Shown here one piece after another: positions 37,154 through 44,641 of a stretch of 64,000 nucleotides of DNA. Every line of letters begins with the position of its first letter. Positions within the stretch are counted from its first letter, which is position 1. The stretch is from Nocardiopsis alba DSM 43377 (GTDB lineage: Bacteria > Actinomycetota > Actinomycetes > Streptosporangiales > Streptosporangiaceae). Under the pieces are notes generated by a model. It was not told the origin of the DNA. It made no database searches and saw only the letters and a list, made by a program, of their open reading frames with translations. Position numbers and translations under genes: made by a program. The stretch covers positions 62,001-126,000 of the forward strand of contig NZ_ANAC01000017.1 in the NCBI RefSeq assembly GCF_000341225.1, in the 5' to 3' direction.

Positions 37154-38073
37154 GCTGGCTGACCGCGTACTGCTACTACCACCGGGACCCGTCCGTGGTG
37201 GTCACCGAGGTGGTCGCCCCCACCGTGGAGGCGTTGGGGGATCGGTCGCCGCGCTGGTTCTTCCTCCGCTACTGGACCGGTGGGCCGCACGTCCGTCTCC
37301 GTCTGTGGCTGCCCGACCCCGACGACCACGCCCGGGCCCGCGAGGAGGTCCGGAACCGCTTCGCGACGCTGGTCGAACGGAACCCCTCACAGGTGGCCGC
37401 GGACCCGGCCGACTACGCCAGGCTGGCCGAACTGATCGGCACCTCGGGGGACGAGGGCGGTGGTGAACTGCTCCCGGACAACACCCTGACCTGGGAGACG
37501 TACCGTCCGGAGACCGGCATGTACGGCGGTCCCGAGGCGATGGAGCATGTGGAGGACTTCTTCACCGCGTCGAGCCTGGACGCCCTGGACTACGTGGGGA
37601 CCCCGACCGACCCCACCGCCCGCGCGGTGTGGTGCATGGCGCGGGGGCTGGCCACGCTCGGCGACGCCGAGTGGGCGGGACGGTTCGTCGATCACATGGT
37701 CCGTCGGTGGATGGGGGAGCGGATCGGACCCCATTGGCAGGCCCTCGTCGAGCAGGCCTGGCAGCGGTCGGGCGACCAGGTCCGACGGCTCGTCCACCAC
37801 GCGATGGCCACGTCGGAGACCGGTGGAGAGGATCGGTGGTCGACCGCCTGCCGACACCTCCAAGAGCGGCTCGCCGACCTCGAGGAACGGGGAGGGCTCC
37901 ACCCGCCCGAGGACATCGTGCCCTACGACATCGAACGGCTCGATCGGGGGATGGTGACGCTCTCCGCGTTGCACATGCACAACAACCGACTCGGCGTCCA
38001 CATGGAACGAGAGGCACTCTTGATGGAACTCCTCAGGCTGGCCCTGGCCGACCCCGTATCGGTGTCGCCATGA
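37150..38073 (+). CDS. Thiopeptide-type biosynthesis protein, glutamate-elimination part (TbtC-like)
   Basis: The 307-residue protein is of the SpaB C-terminal/thiopeptide-type bacteriocin biosynthesis domain. Key segments are WFFLRYWTGGPHVRLRLWLP (about 37-56), whose His and Arg residues belong to the elimination site in the family, then DNTLTWETYRPETGMYGG and MHNNRLGVHMEREALLMELL at the C-terminus. It would remove glutamate from glutamylated serine to leave dehydroalanine. Start ATG 37150 overlaps the previous stop (ATGA), and its own stop overlaps the next start. Confidence 0.88.
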   Translation: MSWLTAYCYYHRDPSVVVTEVVAPTVEALGDRSPRWFFLRYWTGGPHVRLRLWLPDPDDHARAREEVRNRFATLVERNPSQVAADPADYARLAELIGTSGDEGGGELLPDNTLTWETYRPETGMYGGPEAMEHVEDFFTASSLDALDYVGTPTDPTARAVWCMARGLATLGDAEWAGRFVDHMVRRWMGERIGPHWQALVEQAWQRSGDQVRRLVHHAMATSETGGEDRWSTACRHLQERLADLEERGGLHPPEDIVPYDIERLDRGMVTLSALHMHNNRLGVHMEREALLMELLRLALADPVSVSP

Positions 38074-39158
38074 CGGCCGCCCGACGACTCCGGGTCGCCT
38101 ATCACGATCCGGACCCCGCCCCCCTGCTGCGGGCCGGGGTCCGGCCACTGCTGGCCGAGCTCGCCGAGGCCGGTCTGCCCGCGTTCTGGGCACGCCACTG
38201 GCGACGAGGACCGCACCTGCGGATCGTGGTGGAGGCCGACGAACCCACCTGGGAACGGATCGTGCGACCGGCCGCCGACCGTCATCTGAGGCCGGCCCTG
38301 GCGGCCCACCCGTCGACCACGATCCTCGACCCCGACGCGCTGCGCGAACCCCACCGCCTCCTGGCCGCCCGAGAGCGGGAGCACGGACCCTTGGAGCCGC
38401 TCCAGCCGGACAACACCGTCGAGGAGGAGGCGCACGACCCCCGACTGCACGTCCTCGGCACCCCCGACGCGGTGGCCCTGTTCGAGGGGTTCTCCCAGAG
38501 GACCGCGGAGGCGGCGCTGACCGTCTCCGTCGGAGAGGGGCCCGCGCTCAGCTCCCACGTCGTGGACCTGATGCTGGTGATCGCCGGACGGGTGGGGGGC
38601 TACATCGAGCGCGGTTTCGTCTCCTACCGCTCGCACGCCGAGGCCCACATCATGGGCGCTCCGGACCCGGCCGCGGTCCGCGCCCTGTTCGACGAACGCT
38701 CCGAGCGTCTGCGTGCGCCGCTGGTGCGTCGGGTGGAGGCGCACGCGGACGAGACCTCGCCGCCGCGGCTGGACGAGGTGACCGAGCTCGTCGGTCGCGA
38801 ACTGGTGCGCTCCGCCGAGGAGGCCGGCCCCCTGCTCGCCGACGGCCGTCTGGACCTCGACGTCCCGGCCGGTCCGGGCGAGGGCGTCACCGGGGAACAG
38901 ACCCGGCACAGCGCCTTCCACCGGACTCTGCGCGACTCCGGAGACTTCGAGCGCACGCTTCGCGAGGCTTCGTGGTTCCTCCGCTATCGGGTGGCGCTGA
39001 ACCTGTTGTACCTGCACCTGGCGCGGATCGGCGTCCGCCCGGTGGACCGATTCCTGTACTGCCACGTGGTCGCCGACGCGGTGGAACAGGCCCGAGGGGT
39101 CGACGCCGTGGCGATGGTGGCCGCCGGCGCGACGGATCTAGTGGGAGGGCAGTCATGA
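38070..39158 (+). CDS. Probable pyridine synthase, LanB C-terminal-like (TbtD-like)
   Basis: The 362-residue protein is a diverged relative of the elimination domain: HWRRGPHLRIVVEADEPT (about 45-62) and QPDNTVEEEAHDPRLHVLG recall it. It is longer, with a C-terminal half (about 200-362) including NLLYLHLARIGVRPVDRFLY. In pyritide clusters the second LanB-C-like protein catalyses the formal [4+2] cycloaddition of two dehydroalanines and expels the leader, giving the pyridine macrocycle. Position directly after the elimination gene and similar length favour that role. Function is inferred from family and context, since the two LanB-C types cannot be told apart with certainty by eye. Confidence 0.75.
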   Translation: MTAARRLRVAYHDPDPAPLLRAGVRPLLAELAEAGLPAFWARHWRRGPHLRIVVEADEPTWERIVRPAADRHLRPALAAHPSTTILDPDALREPHRLLAAREREHGPLEPLQPDNTVEEEAHDPRLHVLGTPDAVALFEGFSQRTAEAALTVSVGEGPALSSHVVDLMLVIAGRVGGYIERGFVSYRSHAEAHIMGAPDPAAVRALFDERSERLRAPLVRRVEAHADETSPPRLDEVTELVGRELVRSAEEAGPLLADGRLDLDVPAGPGEGVTGEQTRHSAFHRTLRDSGDFERTLREASWFLRYRVALNLLYLHLARIGVRPVDRFLYCHVVADAVEQARGVDAVAMVAAGATDLVGGQS

Positions 39159-40513
39159 GCACGGCCGAGGACATGATCGCGACCGACACGAATCGGGAGA
39201 TCGTGGCGGCCTACCTGGCCGACCGGGAACTGCCGAAGGTGTCGGGGGCCTACCAGCTCTACCCGACGCGGGCGGGCCGTCCAGGGATCGCCGAACATCC
39301 GCTGCCCCGGCCCGTCCGGGACCCCGAAGGTCCGGTCGACCGGATCTCCCGCATGCTCGCCACCGGCAACGGTCTGGCCCGACACCGTTTCCTGACCGTC
39401 TCGGGGGCCCGGGCGTTCCTTCCCACCGGGGCGCCCGGATGGGGGTTCGACGAGCAGCACGTGATGACCACCCTGCTCCGGCTGGTCGCCAGCGGGGGAG
39501 CGGCCTACCCGGTCGACCTGTGGCTGCTCTCGGGAGGAGGGTCGGGGCTGCCGACCGGGGCCCATCGCTACAACCCCGTCCACCACGCCCTCACCCAGGT
39601 CACCTCCGAGGACCCGAGACCGCGTCTGGCCCGCGCCCTGGGCGGCCCGGTCACCGACCTGACGATCGTGCTGACGACCCGCCTGGAACGCACCACCGGA
39701 CGCTACGGCAGGTTCGCTCATCGGCTCCACCTGCTCGACACCGGCCACACCCTGGCCCAGCTCCTGGTCGCCGGTCGGACCCTCGGATGGGAGTGCTCCC
39801 CGCGTCTGGCGTTCGTCGACGACGAGATCGAGCACCTCCTGGAGCTGGGGGAGGAGACCGAGACCGCCTTCGCCGTCGTCACCGTCGGCCCCTCTCAGGA
39901 GGTGGCGCCGGCGAGCGAACCCGCCCCGGTTCGGGTGCCGACGGTCCCCGACCGCTACCCGCAGGACGTCCTGTGCGCGGTCCGACGGACCGAGCCGGGC
40001 GAGGAACTGGCCTTCGGCGAGATCACCATGCCCGGCGACCCCGCGCGGGCGATGCTGCGCCGCCGTAGCCCGGTCGGCGGGTTCGTGGCCCCGGCCCCGT
40101 CCCCGGAGACGCTGGAACCGGTGGCCGAGGCGGTCGACGCGGTGCTGGCGCCGTTGGGAGGACGCTGCCTGTTGGCCCCGCCCAAGGATCCGAGGGTGGC
40201 CACCCGGGTGGGGGCTCCCGGACACCGGCTCAACCTGTCGTTGGCCGGGGTGGTGGTGCCGGTCCTGGACCTGCCCGCGCTGGTACGGGAACACGGGGCC
40301 GCGGCCTTCCGGGTCGGCGCGGTCGCCATCGGCGCGTCGTTGCAGGCGGGCGCCCTGGTCGCGGCCGACCGGGGCCTGGGCACCTTCCCGCTCTGCGCCT
40401 ACGACGGTCCGGGTATAGAGGAGGCGTTGGACCTGCCGGCCTCCTCGACGATGTGCGTGGCCCCGATCGGGGTGGCCGCCCACGTCGGCGCGGGCCTGGA
40501 GGTGCCGCTGTAG
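39155..40513 (+). CDS. SagB-type dehydrogenase-like protein 2
   Basis: The 452-residue protein again has two nitroreductase-like halves. The first shows GARAFLPTGAPGWGFDEQHV, AAYPVDLWLLSG, GAHRYNPVHHALTQV, TLAQLLVAGRTLGWECSPRL and FVDDEIEHLLELGEE. The second (about 300-452) shows FRVGAVAIGASLQAGALVAA and APIGVAAHVG. It is about 100 residues shorter than its relative at 32982 and clearly not a recent duplicate. It may be a heterodimer partner, oxidise a different subset of azolines, or be a non-catalytic scaffold. Start ATG 39155 overlaps the previous stop. A perfect 15-bp terminator follows. Confidence 0.78.
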   Translation: MSTAEDMIATDTNREIVAAYLADRELPKVSGAYQLYPTRAGRPGIAEHPLPRPVRDPEGPVDRISRMLATGNGLARHRFLTVSGARAFLPTGAPGWGFDEQHVMTTLLRLVASGGAAYPVDLWLLSGGGSGLPTGAHRYNPVHHALTQVTSEDPRPRLARALGGPVTDLTIVLTTRLERTTGRYGRFAHRLHLLDTGHTLAQLLVAGRTLGWECSPRLAFVDDEIEHLLELGEETETAFAVVTVGPSQEVAPASEPAPVRVPTVPDRYPQDVLCAVRRTEPGEELAFGEITMPGDPARAMLRRRSPVGGFVAPAPSPETLEPVAEAVDAVLAPLGGRCLLAPPKDPRVATRVGAPGHRLNLSLAGVVVPVLDLPALVREHGAAAFRVGAVAIGASLQAGALVAADRGLGTFPLCAYDGPGIEEALDLPASSTMCVAPIGVAAHVGAGLEVPL

Positions 40514-40520
40514 GAATCGC

Positions 40521-40557
40521 GAAGGCCCGGCCGGACGAGAGGTCCGGCCGGGCCTTC
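40521..40557. terminator. Bidirectional stem-loop between convergent units
   Basis: GAAGGCCCGGCCGGA (40521-40535) and TCCGGCCGGGCCTTC (40543-40557) form a perfect 15-bp stem with a seven-base loop. It lies between the end of the seven-gene operon and the end of the convergent alcohol dehydrogenase gene, and would work for both. Confidence 0.9.
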
Positions 40558-40570
40558 GACGTTCGTCGTA

Positions 40571-41749
40571 TCAGGCTCCCCGGAAGAGGGCGGCGACCTG
40601 TGCCCGGGTGCGCGGCCGCAGCGGCTCCGACCAGGCCCGCCACGTCCGTTCGGTCAGTTCGTCGGCGTCGAGGTCCAGGTCGAGCTCCTCGATGTCGGTC
40701 GGGAAGCCCCAACCGCGCAACAGTTCCACCAGGGCGTCGGCGACCTCGGTCGGGGTCGGCGACCCCACGAGGCCCAGCGCACGACCGCCCAGGTCGGCCA
40801 GCCTCCCCGCGTCCCCGGCGAGCTTGTCGCCGTCCACGACCAGTCGCGCCCAACGGGTCAACAGGACCCCCAGGGCCGGACCCTTGCGCAGACCCAGCGC
40901 CGTCAGGGTGTTGATCGGATACCAGACCCAGAACGAGTGCATGTGGCGTCCGATCTGGTGCACCGTGAAGGTGCTGACGGAGGCGGCCAACGCGATCGTT
41001 CCGCGCGCCTCCAGATCGTCGCCGTCCGCGACGGCCCGCTCCGCCGCGGGGAGCACGGCCCTGATCTGGCCGATCGCCACCTCGTCCGTCAGGGGCGAGA
41101 CGGGCGGGTCCGAGACCATCGGCACCAGGAGCCGAGCGAGGGTCTCGACCGCCCCTTCGGCGGTCAACGCGGGCGGCAGAGAGGTGTGCAGCGTCGGGTC
41201 GACCACCGCCACCCGGGGGAAGAGCGACCAGTGGACCAGGAACCGGCGATCGGGGCCGTCGGCCAGACTGGCCTTGGCGTTGACCTCGCTGCCGGTCGCC
41301 GCGGTGGTCGGCACCGCCACCACCGGCAGACCGGGGCGGGGCGCGGGTTCGGGGAGGACGAACCCGCCGCCGGGCTCCCAACCGGTGAGCAGCCTCGGCA
41401 GCATGACGGCCGCGGCCGCCGCCTTGGCCAGGTCCAGCACGGTTCCGCCGCCGATGGCGCAGACCGCGCGGACGCCGGCCTCGCGCAGGCGGCCCGAGAG
41501 GAGTTCGGCCTCCCCGCGGGTCGGTGTGGTGGCGGCGCGACGGACGAGCACCTCGGGGGAGAGACGCTCCACCAGTGCCGCGAGCGCGGGCACGGCCTCC
41601 AGCGCGTGCTCGTCCACGACGACCGCCAAGGGGCGGCCGATCCGTTCGATCTCCAAGGGCACGTCGTTCACCCGGCCCGCGCCGAAGACGACACGGGTGG
41701 GGACCCACCAGTGGGGGTTGGGGTCGGCTCCGCCGTCGGTCGTGGTCAT
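40571..41749 (-). CDS. Iron-type (group III) alcohol dehydrogenase
   Basis: The 392-residue protein has the group III fold: a nucleotide-binding N-terminal part (WVPTRVVFGAGRVNDVPLEI; AICA-like AVCAIGGGTVLDLAKAAAAA, about residue 95-112) and an all-helical metal domain with PTTAATGSEVNAKASL (about 148-163). Metal ligands would include Asp in SLADG-type context and histidines such as those in FTVHQIGRHMHSFW (about 265-278). It would interconvert an alcohol and aldehyde with NAD(P). It overlaps the upstream aminotransferase gene by four bases, so both act together. The substrate is unknown; an amino alcohol or amino aldehyde is a reasonable guess. Confidence 0.82.
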   Translation of the reverse strand: MTTTDGGADPNPHWWVPTRVVFGAGRVNDVPLEIERIGRPLAVVVDEHALEAVPALAALVERLSPEVLVRRAATTPTRGEAELLSGRLREAGVRAVCAIGGGTVLDLAKAAAAAVMLPRLLTGWEPGGGFVLPEPAPRPGLPVVAVPTTAATGSEVNAKASLADGPDRRFLVHWSLFPRVAVVDPTLHTSLPPALTAEGAVETLARLLVPMVSDPPVSPLTDEVAIGQIRAVLPAAERAVADGDDLEARGTIALAASVSTFTVHQIGRHMHSFWVWYPINTLTALGLRKGPALGVLLTRWARLVVDGDKLAGDAGRLADLGGRALGLVGSPTPTEVADALVELLRGWGFPTDIEELDLDLDADELTERTWRAWSEPLRPRTRAQVAALFRGA

Positions 41750-43083
41750 CGTGTCCGCACCGCCCTCAACGCCTGGCCCAATCGGGTCGCGATCTCGTCC
41801 ACCTCGTCGTCGGTGACGGTCAGAGGTGGGAACAACAGAAGGGAACGCCGGCTCGGATGCACCAGGAGGCCGTTCCGCTGACACAGGTGGGCGATCATGC
41901 CGACGTCCATCGGTGAGAGCGGCGCCCGGCTCTCCGAGTCCCGCACCAGCTCCACGGCCAGCGCCAGACCCTCGCCGCGGACCTCCCCGACGATCTCCAG
42001 GTCGAGCAGGGAGTCGAGGTGTCGTCGCAAGCGGGCCCCGGCCTCGGCGGACCGCTCCACCAGCCTCTCCCGTTCCATGACCTCCAACGTGGCCAGGGCG
42101 GCGGCGCAGGCGGCCGGGTTGCCGGACTGGGTCTCCCCGTGCGACAGGTAGGCGCCCGCCTCCTCGTAGGCCCGATAGACCTCCGACGGGAAGAGGGTGG
42201 CGGCGAGCGGGAGGTAGCCGCCGGTGATCCCCTTCGACATGGTGACCACGTCGGGACGGATCCCGGTGCGTTCGATCGCGAACATCGAACCGGTCCGCCC
42301 GAAGCCGGTCGCGACCTCGTCGACGATCAGATGGGCCCCCATGCGGGCGGTGGCCTCGGCCACCTCCTTCAGGAACCCCTCCGGAGGCATGAGAACCCCG
42401 CCGGAGCAGAGGATCGGTTCGACGATGACCGCGGCGACCCGGTCGCCCTCGGTACGTTCCAGCTCGGCGAGGGCCTCGCGACAGGTCCGTTCGTCGGGGC
42501 CCAGCCCCCGTTCGGCGGCGAAGGTCTCGGGGAACGGCAGCTTCCGATGCCACCGCCGATCGACCCCGTAGGCCTCTTGGTCGACGTCCTCACCGGTGAG
42601 AGCCATGGAACCGATTCCGGTGCCATGCCAGGAATGGGTGTCGAAGGACACGACCAAACGCCGTTCGGTTTCTCCGATGATGCTCCGATAGCGGCGCAGG
42701 ATTTTGACCGCGGCCTCGTTGGCGGCCGACCCCGAGGTGGAGAAGTACACCCGTTCGAAGTGACCGGGGGCGATCGTCAGCAGCCGTCCGGCGAGCTCGC
42801 GCGCGACATCGTGGTCGAATCGGAAAAGGGTCCCGTAGGACAGGCGTCGCAACTGGTCGGTGATGGCGTCGATGATCACCGGGTGGTTCCAGCCGCAGAT
42901 GACGTTCCACAGGCCGGCGGTCGCGGACAGATAGCTCCGCCCCTCCGAGTCGCTCACCCGGACCCCGTCACCGGAGACGAAGGTGGTCCCGCCCCGTTCG
43001 AACATGCCCATCGAGGTCATCGGCAGCCACAACGGCGATGGCGCCGACCCCGTGGAAACGGTGGGCCGGTCGGTAGCGTTCAT
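41746..43083 (-). CDS. Class III (omega-type) aminotransferase
   Basis: The 445-residue PLP enzyme of fold type I, class III includes YFSTSGSAANEAAVKILRRY (phosphate-binding, about 113-132), HSWHGTGIGSMALTG, AAVIVEPILCSGGVLMPP, VDEVATGFGRTGSMF (Asp binding the PLP nitrogen, about 240) and the PLP lysine in MSKGITGGYLPLA (about 273). Such enzymes transfer amino groups between aldehydes/ketones and amino acids. ATG 43083 is chosen because GGGGAAGAGGG precedes it; a longer form would add 19 residues. It is paired with an alcohol dehydrogenase and divergent from the SARP regulator. Whether it serves the thiopeptide route is unproved. Confidence 0.87.
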   Translation of the reverse strand: MNATDRPTVSTGSAPSPLWLPMTSMGMFERGGTTFVSGDGVRVSDSEGRSYLSATAGLWNVICGWNHPVIIDAITDQLRRLSYGTLFRFDHDVARELAGRLLTIAPGHFERVYFSTSGSAANEAAVKILRRYRSIIGETERRLVVSFDTHSWHGTGIGSMALTGEDVDQEAYGVDRRWHRKLPFPETFAAERGLGPDERTCREALAELERTEGDRVAAVIVEPILCSGGVLMPPEGFLKEVAEATARMGAHLIVDEVATGFGRTGSMFAIERTGIRPDVVTMSKGITGGYLPLAATLFPSEVYRAYEEAGAYLSHGETQSGNPAACAAALATLEVMERERLVERSAEAGARLRRHLDSLLDLEIVGEVRGEGLALAVELVRDSESRAPLSPMDVGMIAHLCQRNGLLVHPSRRSLLLFPPLTVTDDEVDEIATRLGQALRAVRTR

Positions 43084-43284
43084 CTCGCCCTCTTCCCCAT
43101 CACTGCGTGCCGGCGCTCGTCCGATCATGATGGGTGCCACTTACATCCTGATTACTTCTCGGTTGCGCGAGATCTTTCGATGGATCCACCTTCGGATGAA
43201 CCTTGAACGTCTCCGACTGCGATATCTGGTCATAAGACGGTTATTAGTGACAAGATGATCCCGTTCCGAAAAGGATGGAGACGC
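43084..43284. promoter_or_regulatory. Divergent promoter region of the SARP gene and the aminotransferase pair
   Basis: A 201-base region markedly richer in A/T than its surroundings (around 43140-43260). It contains partly repeated motifs (GGTCATAAG, GGTTATTAGTGAC) but no clear pair of SARP-type heptameric direct repeats. It must drive genes in both directions. Confidence 0.5.
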
Positions 43285-44106
43285 ATGAGGCCTTTTCCGA
43301 CAGGAGGCGACGTTATCGAGTTCGGGACTCTGGGCCCGCTCACGATAAATCGGGACGGAGTTCCGGTCACACTTCGCGCCCCCATGCTTCGCCGTCTGCT
43401 CGCCGTCCTGTTGTGCCGAAGCGGACGACCGCTCTCCTTGGACGAGTTGGCCGAGGCGCTGTGGGAGGACTCCCCACCGGACGGGGCGCGCAGCACCCTC
43501 CAGGTCTACGTCCACCGGCTCCGAAAGGTGCTGGGCGACAGCGGTCGCGTGGTGCACAACGGGGCGGGCTACCGGATCGTCGTGGAGGCGGCCGACGTCG
43601 ACGCGATGCGCTTCGAGGCCGCCATCGCCCGGGCCCGGTCGGCCCGCGGCCGAGGTGAACTGGAGCAGGCCGGTGGACTGCTCGGCGAGGCCACGGCCCT
43701 GTGGCGGGGGCGCCCCTACGCGGACATCGCGGGCACCGGCATCATCGCCGGAGAGATCCGAAGACTGGAGGAGCTGAGGCTGCTGGCCGATCAGGAACGA
43801 CTCGAGATCGCCCTGGATCGCGGCCGCCACGCCCAAGTGGTGCCGGAACTCACCGACCTCGCCGACGGCCACCCTTACAGGGAACGACTGCTCGCCCTGC
43901 TCATGCTCGCCCTCTACCGTTCCGGTCGCCAGGCCGACGCGCTGGAGGTCTTCCGAAGAACCCGGCTCCGGCTCTCCCAGGAACTGGGCGTGGAACCCAC
44001 CAGGCTGCTGCAACGACTCCACGAGGCGATCCTGCGGGGCGACGGCCGACTCCTGCTGATCGAGGCCGATCGGCTCGACGGCCTCTGCGCGGCGAGCTCC
44101 GTGTAA
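43285..44106 (+). CDS. SARP-type (AfsR/SARP family) transcriptional activator
   Basis: The 273-residue protein has an OmpR-like winged helix (about 8-95: EFGTLGPLTINRDGVPVTL, RSTLQVYVHRLRKVLGD, NGAGYRIVV) and a bacterial transcriptional activation domain (BTAD, about 103-248: DAMRFEAAIARARSA, LADGHPYRERLLALLMLALY, GRQADALEVF). This short two-domain form is the classic pathway-specific antibiotic activator. It is likely to activate the thiopeptide-type genes. ATG 43285 has GGATGGAG upstream; an ATG at 43255 lacks a site. It is the only regulator in the island. Confidence 0.88.
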   Translation: MRPFPTGGDVIEFGTLGPLTINRDGVPVTLRAPMLRRLLAVLLCRSGRPLSLDELAEALWEDSPPDGARSTLQVYVHRLRKVLGDSGRVVHNGAGYRIVVEAADVDAMRFEAAIARARSARGRGELEQAGGLLGEATALWRGRPYADIAGTGIIAGEIRRLEELRLLADQERLEIALDRGRHAQVVPELTDLADGHPYRERLLALLMLALYRSGRQADALEVFRRTRLRLSQELGVEPTRLLQRLHEAILRGDGRLLLIEADRLDGLCAASSV

Positions 44107-44254
44107 TCCGGTCCCGACCCCGAACCGACCGCCGTCGACGTCCCACCGCCCCGGATCCGACGACCCCGCCGGATCCGGGGTTGTCCACAGGCGGGAAGGA
44201 GCCTCTGGTGTGAGAGGGCGCGATCACCGAACGTGGTAACGGGAGGTGGTCGCC

Positions 44255-44641
44255 TTGGAACGGTCGACCCGACACCGGAGCCCGGGATATCGGAACATCC
44301 TCGGACGGCGCGGCGAGGAGCTCGCCGCGCGCTACCTCGAACGGAACGGCATGCGGGTGCTCGCCCGCAACTGGCGGGCCCCGCACGGTGCCGGTGAACT
44401 CGACCTGGTGGCCAGGGACGGGTCAGTCCTGGTCGTCGTCGAGGTCAAGACACGAGGCTCACTGCGCTTCGGCCATCCGACGGAGGCCGTCACCCCGCGC
44501 AAACGGCGCCGTCTGCGCGCCCTGGGTCGGGCCTGGGCCCGAGAGCACCGTCTTCCTCCGTACCCGTCACGGGTCGACGGGGTCGGTGTCCTGCTGCTCG
44601 ACGGGCGCGTGCTGCTGTTCCACGAACGGGGGCTGCGCTGA
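44255..44641 (+). CDS. yraN: UPF0102/YraN family putative endonuclease-like protein
   Basis: The 128-residue protein has the YraN pattern: GRRGEELAARYLERNG, ARNWRAPHGAGELDLVARD and VVVEVKTRGSLRFGHP. The D...ExK arrangement matches a restriction-nuclease-like active site; the cellular function is unclear. Start TTG 44255 is preferred because GGGAGG (44241-44246) is eight bases away, whereas the GTG at 44246 overlaps that site. Its stop overlaps the next start (TGATG). It marks the right boundary of the inserted island. Confidence 0.88.
   Translation: MERSTRHRSPGYRNILGRRGEELAARYLERNGMRVLARNWRAPHGAGELDLVARDGSVLVVVEVKTRGSLRFGHPTEAVTPRKRRRLRALGRAWAREHRLPPYPSRVDGVGVLLLDGRVLLFHERGLR

Noticed and set aside
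29309..40513. Lanthipeptide cluster considered because of LanB-type dehydratase genes
   Set aside because: There is no LanC-type cyclase, the dehydratase is split, and YcaO and SagB-type genes with a polycysteine core point to a thiazole-containing thiopeptide type instead.
43201..43260. GTCATAA...TTATTAGTGAC considered as an inverted-repeat operator before the SARP gene
   Set aside because: The two halves match only over a few bases with unequal spacing; not distinguishable from chance in an AT-rich region.
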